Assembly: GCA_013205405.1 (NCBI GenBank)
Contig: JABMMZ010000110.1
Location: 1 to 34,735, forward strand
Direction: 5' to 3'
DNA length: 34,735 nucleotides
DNA from: Bacteroidota bacterium
GTDB taxonomy: Bacteria > Bacteroidota > Bacteroidia > NS11-12g > UBA955
The first letter of the stretch is position 1, and each line of letters starts with the position of its first letter. Below, one piece after another: positions 26,668 to 34,735 of this stretch. The notes beneath the pieces are model-generated. The model had not been told where the DNA came from and made no database searches. It was given only the letters and a program-made list of their open reading frames with translations. Made by a program: the position numbers and the translations under genes.

Positions 26668-27813
26668 AGTATTTAATGCTTTAATAACATCTTGAAATAA
26701 AGTATCCATATGCCATTGGTGCTTCTTTTTTATAACATTTATTCTGCATTCTTGCAGCCACTTAGAGGTTAATTCATTTTGAACAAAATAATCAAATTTT
26801 TGCAATTCATCTATTCCGAATATCTTTCCAAAATTATTTTTATTCACTAATTCTTTTGCATCGCCATCAGGTAAAATACCGATTATTGGGAGTCCTAAAT
26901 TAAAGTATTCAAAAATTTTGCTTGGCACACAAGCCTCTAAATAAGGATTAGTAAGAGATACAATGCCTATATTTATATTTTCTGACACGAAATTTAAAAA
27001 TTCATTATGTGGCATTAATGCTCTAAAATTAAATTGATTTAAGAAAGGTAATATTGGTTTGTAATTTTGATAATTGCCTATAAAAAATACCTTTAAATTC
27101 TTTTCACTATTGGCTAATATTTTTGCTATAACCTCCACACTTTGATGTTTGCCAAAAAGACCGGCATACATTAAAGAAAGTGGATTGGAGTTAAAATTTT
27201 CACTCAATGGATAATCATAAAAATAACCATAATAATTATTCATCATGTTGCTTTCATTTAAAAATGAATACTTTTTAATAAGACTTATTTTAAAAAAATC
27301 AGAAGAAGTAATAATTAAATCAATATTGCTTAAATATTTTTTCTCAAAACTATTTCTTTTAAATCTGAGTTCATTACTTACATATAATCCATTTACAGAA
27401 GCATGGTTAATAGGATCTTGAAAATTAATAACATACTTACAATTTAACTTTTGTTTTAAATAATGCCCTATGGCTAAGGTTTCTAAACTGCCACCAGTGG
27501 TGCAAAAAACAATGTCTTGTTGAGTTACAATTTTACTTAAATATTTAATTGTATTTTTAGCAAAGAAATAATCTTTATCCGCTATCAAATTAAATCTTTC
27601 TAACACATCGCAAATTTGTTTTTGATAAAAATAAGGAATATAAGTGACATTATTTTTTACAGATATCTCTTTACCTCGTTTATTTGGCATTACAACATGC
27701 ACTTCATAATTCTTAGAAAATAATTCAATCTGCTTTTTTCTAATTAAAACACCTCCAAAATGTTTATCTGATTCAATGTCGAAATATTGAGAAATAAAAT
27801 ATAATTTCCTCAT
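26662..27813 (-). CDS. Glycosyltransferase (GT4-like)
   Basis: YAGLFGKHQSVEVIAKIL; EACVPSKIFEYFNLGLPIIGILPDGDAKELV. Confidence 0.85.
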   Translation of the reverse strand: MRKLYFISQYFDIESDKHFGGVLIRKKQIELFSKNYEVHVVMPNKRGKEISVKNNVTYIPYFYQKQICDVLERFNLIADKDYFFAKNTIKYLSKIVTQQDIVFCTTGGSLETLAIGHYLKQKLNCKYVINFQDPINHASVNGLYVSNELRFKRNSFEKKYLSNIDLIITSSDFFKISLIKKYSFLNESNMMNNYYGYFYDYPLSENFNSNPLSLMYAGLFGKHQSVEVIAKILANSEKNLKVFFIGNYQNYKPILPFLNQFNFRALMPHNEFLNFVSENINIGIVSLTNPYLEACVPSKIFEYFNLGLPIIGILPDGDAKELVNKNNFGKIFGIDELQKFDYFVQNELTSKWLQECRINVIKKKHQWHMDTLFQDVIKALNTL

Positions 27814-29306
27814 CTCTTACCCAATTTCCTTCCCACTAAATCTAACAATGCATTTTGGTAATTACCCATCATTACAAATACTAAAGCTACCAGTAACACA
27901 AATACTATTTTTAACCCAAACAATGCCCATGAAAAAGCAAAACCAGTAAAAAATTGATAGTATAAAACAATGGCAATTAAATACACCATTAAAAATTTAG
28001 CCAATCGCCATAAACCTAAATTCATTTTTTCTAATTTTCGGGCAAAATAAAACTCAATACTTACCATAACAATGGCTCCCATTGTTTGTGCCATAGCTAT
28101 TGCAGAAGCTCCAAATTTGGGAATTAACAAGGTATTTAAACTGTAAATAACACTAGCGCAACTTAGCACTGCAATAGTGATGAAAACAGTACGTTGATGA
28201 AAGCTAATTATAGTGCTAAACAAACGATGATAAATAGAAAATAAAAATGGAATACATAAGCCAGAAACATACACATAAGCTGTGCTATATTTGGGGTTAT
28301 TATTGGATAATAGCATAATGACCTCTTGTGCAAAAAATGTAATACCAATATGTGCAAATAAAACAACTACCATACAAAGCAAAGTCAATTCCCTTGTTTT
28401 CTTATGGGTTCTATCTCTATCGTTTATTAGTCCACTCATAACCACAGGGCTTAGCACTTGTGTAATAGCATCTATGATAAAATACATAATAGTGGCAATA
28501 CTTGCAGCTATGGAAAATAACCCCACTATATCCTGTTTAGGATATTGCTGCTGCATCATTAAAACAGGGCTTTGGGTATTTATCCATGCAGCAATACCTG
28601 TAGGCAATAATGGTACAGAAAACCATAAGGCTTCTTTTAAATACTGCCAATTAAATACAAATTTAAGATACTTGTTGCGTAAAAAATAAACAGTTACCAT
28701 TGTCATTAAAACAATGGCTATAAAAGCATCGCCAATTAATCTGCCCAATACACCCATTTGATAATGTGATACCAAAATGATAGATAAGCCAACGCCCAAT
28801 ACTGTTGCCAAAATTTGAAATAAGGTTGTTTTATGCGATTCTAAACTTTGATTAAAAAAAGCTATACCCAACTGACCAAGTTGCAATAATATTAAAGGAA
28901 AACACAGCAGAGCAATGGTATAATTTGAGTATTGAGAATTTAATTGAAAACTATAAAAACAGATACTCATAGATATAAACCCTACAATGAGCACAAACCA
29001 ATAACTGGTGCTAAACATTGATTTTAGCTTTTTGATATCCTGCTTATACAATTGAAAAAAACGAATAAACGCGCCATCAATACCAAACGAAACAATTAAA
29101 GGTAAAATACTTTTCATGGCATTTAAAGCGCCATATTCTCCTATTTCTACAGGTGATAAATAATGCGTAAAAATAGGCATAGTAAACACCGCCAAGCCTT
29201 TGATGATAAGACTTGTGAACATATACCATTTACCTACTTTAAAAATAGATTTTGCCCAACTGCCTTCGTGTATATCTGCTATATTAGTCAAATTAATGAA
29301 AGGCAA
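27810..29306 (-). CDS. Polysaccharide flippase/lipopolysaccharide biosynthesis protein (Wzx-like, MOP superfamily)
   Basis: Polytopic membrane protein; MFTSLIIKGLAVFTMPIFTHYLSPVEIGEYGALNAMKSILP N-terminus. Confidence 0.9.
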   Translation of the reverse strand: MPFINLTNIADIHEGSWAKSIFKVGKWYMFTSLIIKGLAVFTMPIFTHYLSPVEIGEYGALNAMKSILPLIVSFGIDGAFIRFFQLYKQDIKKLKSMFSTSYWFVLIVGFISMSICFYSFQLNSQYSNYTIALLCFPLILLQLGQLGIAFFNQSLESHKTTLFQILATVLGVGLSIILVSHYQMGVLGRLIGDAFIAIVLMTMVTVYFLRNKYLKFVFNWQYLKEALWFSVPLLPTGIAAWINTQSPVLMMQQQYPKQDIVGLFSIAASIATIMYFIIDAITQVLSPVVMSGLINDRDRTHKKTRELTLLCMVVVLFAHIGITFFAQEVIMLLSNNNPKYSTAYVYVSGLCIPFLFSIYHRLFSTIISFHQRTVFITIAVLSCASVIYSLNTLLIPKFGASAIAMAQTMGAIVMVSIEFYFARKLEKMNLGLWRLAKFLMVYLIAIVLYYQFFTGFAFSWALFGLKIVFVLLVALVFVMMGNYQNALLDLVGRKLGKR

Positions 29307-29356
29307 AGGTAATTAAATTTGTGGGTTAGAAATACTTCAAAAGTTTTGAATAATGA

Positions 29357-29451
29357 GTCATTCTGAACTTTTTTGCTCTGAAAAAAGATTTAGAATCTAC
29401 CTAAACATCAGATTCTGTATAATTTTGCAAAGCCAAAATTTACAGAATGAC
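29357..29451. repeat. Nested three-stem inverted repeat (copy 2)
   Basis: GTCATTCTG/CAGAATGAC, GCTCTG/CAAAGC (1 mismatch) and AGAATCT/AGATTCT in the same nested order as 13893-13998. Confidence 0.85.
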
Positions 29452-29482
29452 AGCTAATTTTCACCTCTTATTTATTAACTTT

Positions 29483-30748
29483 TTAGACCACTGCATTCAA
29501 TTTTTCTTCTAAATCATTCCTAGTGTTAAAAATATATTGGTTGTATGCTCCTAAATATTTTCTATCAATTAAATATTCGTATCCTTTTACTTCTCCTATG
29601 AATCCTATTTTATCAAAATTAAATCTATCCCAAATAGTTGTAGAAAAAGGACTAACACCTATTTCAGCCTCATACACATTAGAAATTGTATTGGGAGCTG
29701 TGCTACAATATACATTTGGCAATTGCTTTACTTGGCTTAAAAAAGGTGGTTCAATACCATGCGTGTTCAATAAGTCGCGCTCAAAGGGATGTAAATACAC
29801 TGCTAAACTTAATTGTCTTTCAGCACAAAATTGAATTGTGAAATTCAAAATATTTTGTGCAAATAAAGCAGCAGGATTATTCAAATGTAAATGGTTTTTA
29901 ATGTTGTCAATATTAAATTCTCTATCCAATCCATCTATTCTGGCCCATTCGCCACTGCTATAAAAACCTATTTTATAGGTATTTGAATTATTGTTTTTTA
30001 AATATTCATCTGTATAAATATCTACCTCCTCTAGTCCCCATCTTTCTATGGTTTTGCAAACTAGCCAATTATTTTTAACAAATATTTTTATTTCATCTTC
30101 TTGGTATTTAGAACATAATTTTAAATGAGCGTTTGGTAAATAGGAGTATCTATTGTATGGGTAAACCATAGAATTACTTGTAGAAATTTCAATAGATTTA
30201 AAACTTGAAATGAGATAACTTGTAACATATATTTCAGCCGAAAAAAGACAAAAAACAAAAAAGGAGTTTTTGTTATATTTGTTTAGACAGTATAAATTAA
30301 AAATAGAAAACAAAGAAAAAGGAATTTTCCCCTTACTAAAAATTGTAATAAAAGAAACAAAAACGGCTATCAGCCAAATTTTAATCAATAATGGTATTTT
30401 TTTAATTAATAATAAATAGCTAGAAACTGCAAACTTCATATTGTTGATAGCCTTTATACTCTCGATATCAAAGTTTGTATATTTATTTAAAAATAATTTA
30501 CGTCTGTTGTCAATATAGGCAGCATTACTCATTTCATAAAACAACAAATCTGTAGGCAATACTTTTTTAAAGCGTATAAAAAATAAAATTGGATAACAGA
30601 GAATTCTAAAAAAATCTTTTATGTTTTTAATTACTATTTCTTTATGACTAATGGTAGGAAAATTATTGTACCTTAAAAATAATGATTTTAGAAATGAAAT
30701 TTCTACTTTACCATGTATCAAATATACAAAAAGTAATACTTTCCTCAT
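29483..30748 (-). CDS. Hypothetical surface-glycan protein; candidate nonulosonic-acid glycosyltransferase
   Basis: 421 aa, start overlaps the PseI-like stop by 4 bp; motifs FYSSGEWARIDG, YLHPFERD and GVSPFSTTIWD. Confidence 0.5.
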   Translation of the reverse strand: MRKVLLFVYLIHGKVEISFLKSLFLRYNNFPTISHKEIVIKNIKDFFRILCYPILFFIRFKKVLPTDLLFYEMSNAAYIDNRRKLFLNKYTNFDIESIKAINNMKFAVSSYLLLIKKIPLLIKIWLIAVFVSFITIFSKGKIPFSLFSIFNLYCLNKYNKNSFFVFCLFSAEIYVTSYLISSFKSIEISTSNSMVYPYNRYSYLPNAHLKLCSKYQEDEIKIFVKNNWLVCKTIERWGLEEVDIYTDEYLKNNNSNTYKIGFYSSGEWARIDGLDREFNIDNIKNHLHLNNPAALFAQNILNFTIQFCAERQLSLAVYLHPFERDLLNTHGIEPPFLSQVKQLPNVYCSTAPNTISNVYEAEIGVSPFSTTIWDRFNFDKIGFIGEVKGYEYLIDRKYLGAYNQYIFNTRNDLEEKLNAVV

Positions 30749-31767
30749 ACCAAAGGTTCCCCACGTTTATAGTTTTTGATAGCTTTTGTGCCCAGTAATT
30801 TTTCAAAATGCAAAGGCTCCATTCCTCCACCTGGTCTGATAATACGTATATTTTCAGATGTTAATTCATTGCCTATTTGAATATCTTTTACAACATAAAT
30901 AGAGCGTTTGAAAACAACACTTTTTTGTTCGTTTGGCATGATAGTGGTTTGCACTGTTCCTAGCGATTGCCATGCGCTTTTACAGTCTTTTACCAATTGG
31001 GTAAATTCGGCAGGTTCTAAGCTAAATGCGCTATCTACACCGCCATCTGCTCTGCTCAAACAAAAATGTTTTTCTATTACTTGCGCGCCTAAAGCCACAC
31101 TCGCCACAGATACAGCTGTGCCCATGGTATGGTCGCTAAGTCCAATGGTAGTGTTGTAACGGTTTTTATAAAAAGGAATAGTTAATAAATTACTGTCTGT
31201 TTCTATAGCAGGATAGGTGCTTGTGCATTTTAATAAAGCTATCTCACTGCTGCCATTTTGTTTCAAAGTTTCAATCGCTAAATCTATCATTTCTATAGTG
31301 GCTATTCCACCCGAAATAATAATAGGTTTGCCTGTTTGCGCTACTTTTTTAATGAGAGGGATATGGTTATTTTCAAAAGAAGCAATTTTAAAAATAGGAT
31401 TGCCTAAGGCAGTTAAAAAATCAACAGCATATTCATCAAAAGGAGTTGAAAAACAAATAAGACCTAATTTTTGTGCATACTCAAATATTGGGGCATGCCA
31501 CTCATAAGGCGTGTAAGCTTCTTGGTATAATTCATATAAATTTTTACCATTCCAAAGCGATTTTTCGTCATTAATATCAAACAAACCACCTCTGTGATTT
31601 ATAGTGATAGAATCTGGGGTATAAGTTTGAATTTTTATAGCATGCGCACCAGTTTTGGCTACTTTCTCTACTATTTTTAAGGCACGCTCCAAACTTTGAT
31701 TGTGATTGCCGCTCATTTCGGCAATAATAAAAGGTGGTTTGCTGCTATCAAATATTTTTTCACTCAT
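30745..31767 (-). CDS. pseI: Pseudaminic acid synthase (NeuB family with SAF domain)
   Basis: PPFIIAEMSGNHNQSLERAL, KIQTYTPDSIT, SLWNGKNLYELYQEAYTPYEWH, FSTPFDEYAVDFL, GLSDHTMGTAVSVASVALGAQVIEKHFCLSRADGGVDSAFSLEP, C-terminal SAF-like RIIRPGGGMEP. Confidence 0.9.
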   Translation of the reverse strand: MSEKIFDSSKPPFIIAEMSGNHNQSLERALKIVEKVAKTGAHAIKIQTYTPDSITINHRGGLFDINDEKSLWNGKNLYELYQEAYTPYEWHAPIFEYAQKLGLICFSTPFDEYAVDFLTALGNPIFKIASFENNHIPLIKKVAQTGKPIIISGGIATIEMIDLAIETLKQNGSSEIALLKCTSTYPAIETDSNLLTIPFYKNRYNTTIGLSDHTMGTAVSVASVALGAQVIEKHFCLSRADGGVDSAFSLEPAEFTQLVKDCKSAWQSLGTVQTTIMPNEQKSVVFKRSIYVVKDIQIGNELTSENIRIIRPGGGMEPLHFEKLLGTKAIKNYKRGEPLV

Positions 31768-32789
31768 ATGATACTTGCAAAAGTAAGGGCATAACTTTCA
31801 TTATTTTCAATCATTGTTTTTTCTTTTAAAATATAACCTGCTTTTATAAAACTTTGATAGGAGGCCATATTCGTTGTTTTGATATAAGCTACTATCACTT
31901 GTCCTTTATTTTTAGCCATAAAATCGTGACTTGCCATGGCTATCATTTTGGCAGAAAAGCCTTTGCCTCTATGCAAGTAATCTACCGATACGCCAATAAT
32001 ATTTTCATTCGTTTTTATTGAAATTCTCACCTGTCCAATAGCTTGTTGTTGATTATTTAAAAATAAGTAAAAGTAATTTTTAGTATTTTCAATTTGCGTT
32101 TCAAACCACTGAGAATGGTCTTGCAATGAAATAGCTTGTTGATTGTACGAATTTTCTCTTACCTCTTGATCATTGGCCCAAGTATAATATTGCATTAAAT
32201 CGGCTTTATCCGCCATTTTGAAACTGATAGGTTGAAAAATATATTCATGAATTAAAACGTCATAATTTTTATTAGCAATACTCACAGCATTTTTTATGCG
32301 TTCTTTTTCTTTAAAACCACTTTGTGATAAAGCATTGTAAAGCAGTGGGCGTATATTGTAAGCATAAGTAAAAAGGCTGTTAAAATTTAAATCTATGTCT
32401 CCTATCTGTTTTATCTGTTTTAAGTAATTACACCAATCAGACACAAATATTTCAGCGTTAATAGCTCTTTCATGTGGTGTTAAAAAAGATATTTCAGCCG
32501 TTTTTTTCTCCCAATTGATATGCACTAATCCTCCATAGCCTATCAATTTATTGTTTTCTAAAAAACTAAAGAGAAGTTGTGAAGGCTGTGCTTGCTCAAA
32601 AAGTTGATTAATAACAGTATTAAAATAATTGTCTTGCTGAGCTTCTGTTAAAGGTTCATTTTGTCTTAAAATATCAATTTGGTCATTGCGCCACTGCCTT
32701 ATAGAATGTCTATCTTCATGCCTTATAGGTATCAATTTATAATTTCCAAAACTATATGTTTGTTGATATAATGGGAGGTAGGTGCGCAT
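31764..32789 (-). CDS. Tandem GNAT N-acetyltransferase (two domains)
   Basis: First domain IPIRHEDRHSIRQWRNDQ...LIGYGGLVHINWEKKTAEISFLT; second domain WANDQEVRENSYNQQAISLQDHSQWF...AIGQVRISI...VSVDYLHRGKGFSAKMI. Confidence 0.82.
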   Translation of the reverse strand: MRTYLPLYQQTYSFGNYKLIPIRHEDRHSIRQWRNDQIDILRQNEPLTEAQQDNYFNTVINQLFEQAQPSQLLFSFLENNKLIGYGGLVHINWEKKTAEISFLTPHERAINAEIFVSDWCNYLKQIKQIGDIDLNFNSLFTYAYNIRPLLYNALSQSGFKEKERIKNAVSIANKNYDVLIHEYIFQPISFKMADKADLMQYYTWANDQEVRENSYNQQAISLQDHSQWFETQIENTKNYFYLFLNNQQQAIGQVRISIKTNENIIGVSVDYLHRGKGFSAKMIAMASHDFMAKNKGQVIVAYIKTTNMASYQSFIKAGYILKEKTMIENNESYALTFASII

Positions 32790-32796
32790 GGATAAA

Positions 32797-34149
32797 TTAA
32801 AGATATTTTCTAAACACAGCCTTGGCTGGGTTGCCTACTAATAATTTTTCATACCCTATTTGTAAAGCATTTTGATATACAGACAACATTTCTTTAAAGC
32901 AATCAATAAAAAATTTAGTATCATCAATATGATGACTAAAGCAAGGCACAAAAGCACCTTGAAATAAAACGCCTCTAATTATCATTTCTTGCATTGCCAG
33001 AGTTCGCATGCCCTGACAAACCTCTAGATTCTTATTTTTAAATATAAAACTTAACATCCAATTGCAAGGTGTTATAAGAATATAACTACTCAAATTAAAT
33101 TGGTTAATTAATATGTTACATTCTTCAATTAAAAGATCACCTATTTCCTGATTATGTTGAATTACATTTTCCCTCTCAAATACATTAATTGTGGCTATTC
33201 CTGCAGCCAGGGCACTAGTTTCGCCACCATGGGTAGTTGAAATTAAAAATACTTTTTCCGCACCTTCATTTCTTATGCCTCCAAGTTCCATTACTTCTTT
33301 TGTGCCTGTTAGCGCACAAAAAGAATAACCATTGGCAATGCCTTTACCCCAAGTTGCCATATCAGGTAGCGTATTATACTTACTTATGGTGCCAGGAAAA
33401 TGGGATTTAAAGCCTGTTATCATTTCATCTTGAATAAACAAAGCACCATATCGATGGCATAATTCAATAGCTGCTTTTAAAAAATTTTCAGGCTTGTTTT
33501 TAGCTTCGCATTGGCAGTTGTAACAGGTTAATCTCTCAGGTTCAGAAATGACGCAGGCTATATCATTGGGGAATTGCTCAAAAAGCTTTTTCAACGAATC
33601 TATATCACACCCTTTGAAAGTGACACTCAATGATTTGTTTTCCTCTGGTATGCCTGCATCACATTGTGTTTTGCCAATAAACCAATCATCATAAGAATAA
33701 AATGGATGGTCGGAAGGAAACGCAACCATTTTTCTACCTGTTTTTGCACGTGCGAGTTTTACAGCCGCTGTTATTACCAATGAACCATTTTTTCCAAATT
33801 TAATCATGTCATGCTGAGGCACCAATGCTAAAAATTTTTCAGCTATTTCTTTTTCTAAAACAGAAGGGCGTTGAAAATTCACTCCTTTATCAATTTCTAA
33901 TTTAACCTTGTTGTTCACCTCTTCATAAGCATGTCCAAGGCTTACAGATGTTAATCCCATGCTGCAATCTAAATATTTATTGCCATCAATATCCCATACG
34001 TAAGGACCTTTTCCTCTTTCTATTGCTGCAGGAGAAAGCTGTGGAAACTGATCATCTCCTTTTGAATAGGTATGGGAACCGCCAGGTATCAAGTCGTGTA
34101 TTTTAGACCTGTAATCGTCCGATTTTTTAAAATTAGTAATTTTTGTCAT
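32797..34149 (-). CDS. Class III PLP aminotransferase, glutamate-1-semialdehyde aminomutase-like, in nonulosonate cluster
   Basis: RGKGPYVWDIDGNKYLDCSMGLTSVSLGH; QDEMITGF; WGKGIANGYSFCALTG (PLP lysine); CxxCxC insertion. Confidence 0.88.
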   Translation of the reverse strand: MTKITNFKKSDDYRSKIHDLIPGGSHTYSKGDDQFPQLSPAAIERGKGPYVWDIDGNKYLDCSMGLTSVSLGHAYEEVNNKVKLEIDKGVNFQRPSVLEKEIAEKFLALVPQHDMIKFGKNGSLVITAAVKLARAKTGRKMVAFPSDHPFYSYDDWFIGKTQCDAGIPEENKSLSVTFKGCDIDSLKKLFEQFPNDIACVISEPERLTCYNCQCEAKNKPENFLKAAIELCHRYGALFIQDEMITGFKSHFPGTISKYNTLPDMATWGKGIANGYSFCALTGTKEVMELGGIRNEGAEKVFLISTTHGGETSALAAGIATINVFERENVIQHNQEIGDLLIEECNILINQFNLSSYILITPCNWMLSFIFKNKNLEVCQGMRTLAMQEMIIRGVLFQGAFVPCFSHHIDDTKFFIDCFKEMLSVYQNALQIGYEKLLVGNPAKAVFRKYL

Positions 34150-34735
34150 TTAATAATGATTTATTAAGTCCTTCGTTTCTATTAATGTGTTTATTCAAAT
34201 TAAAAACGGATTTATTTTTAATTATATAATCTGAATATTCTTTCCAAGTTTTATTAGTGCCCATTTGTACTATTATTTTCTTTAAAAGTTCAAAATCGTT
34301 TTGTTCATCTAAAGTTATTCTTACTTTTGAATAATCACCAAATGTATTTAAAAAATTATCAGATAAAAACTTTTTACCATTTCTATAAGTAGAATTTTTC
34401 AAAATATAAGGTGTAACATGTTCCTTTTCTGAATCTAATGTTGCTTCGAAATAAGCTTTTTCTAAAGAATCAAAAGAAAATACTTCTACATCCTGTCCAT
34501 CAGGAAACATAGGTTGTAAAGTATTGGAACAATATTCTAATTTATTCTTGATAGCAAAACTAATTACTTCATCAATCAAGTGTGGGTCAATTAAAGGACA
34601 ATCTGATGTAACCCGAACTATCCATTTTGCTTGTAAATGTTTTACAGATTGGTAATACCTATCCAGAACATCATCAATTTCTCCTCTGGCTACTTTAACA
34701 TCCAAAGAATTACAAAGGTCAACGATAGCATCGTC
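34133..34735 (-). CDS. SpsF-like cytidylyltransferase (COG1861), 5' end beyond window
   Basis: Frame is open to the edge: DDAIVDLCNSLDVKVARGEIDDVLDRYYQ...VRVTSDCPLIDPHLIDEVI...FPDGQDVEVFSFDSLEKAY. The TTG start in the track is probably internal. Confidence 0.87.
   Translation of the reverse strand, partial: DDAIVDLCNSLDVKVARGEIDDVLDRYYQSVKHLQAKWIVRVTSDCPLIDPHLIDEVISFAIKNKLEYCSNTLQPMFPDGQDVEVFSFDSLEKAYFEATLDSEKEHVTPYILKNSTYRNGKKFLSDNFLNTFGDYSKVRITLDEQNDFELLKKIIVQMGTNKTWKEYSDYIIKNKSVFNLNKHINRNEGLNKSLLNDKNY

Noticed and set aside
28282-28689. Plus-strand 135-aa ORF opposite the Wzx-like gene
   Set aside because: Antisense shadow of a polytopic membrane protein gene.
29523-29834. Plus-strand 103-aa ORF opposite the 421-aa hypothetical
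   Set aside because: Shadow ORF; the minus-strand gene is operon-coupled and much longer.

Overview
AT-rich Bacteroidota chromosomal window. The first part holds ordinary housekeeping and metabolic genes: a PhoD-like phosphatase with a type IX secretion (T9SS) tail, an M1 aminopeptidase, a nitroreductase, an EamA transporter, a free-Met-R-sulfoxide reductase, PruA-like delta-1-pyrroline-5-carboxylate dehydrogenase, an L,D-transpeptidase, pyruvate kinase and a GT9 transferase. Two large gliding-motility/T9SS CTD surface proteins sit among them. From about 23 kb to the right edge there is a surface-polysaccharide locus: several glycosyltransferases, a Wzx-like flippase, and a coupled pseudaminic/nonulosonic-acid module (PseI-like synthase, tandem-GNAT protein, GSA-aminotransferase-like enzyme, SpsF-like cytidylyltransferase truncated by the window edge). 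The most interesting signals are: (1) an uncharacterised 421-aa protein translationally coupled to the PseI-like gene, carrying HP and S/T-T motifs reminiscent of bacterial sialyltransferases, hence a candidate nonulosonate transferase; (2) a family of nested multi-stem inverted repeats, present as two full copies and one half copy, with stems that differ in sequence but keep pairing; (3) two sister hairpins with an identical core and compensatory flanks; (4) a 21-bp-periodic AT-rich array just upstream of an XRE regulator; and (5) a structured GC-rich element (possibly flavo-1-like RNA) in an otherwise AT-rich repeat cluster at 13.8-14.4 kb. No rRNA, tRNA, CRISPR or transposase was recognised. 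All family calls come from reading translated motifs; no searches were run.
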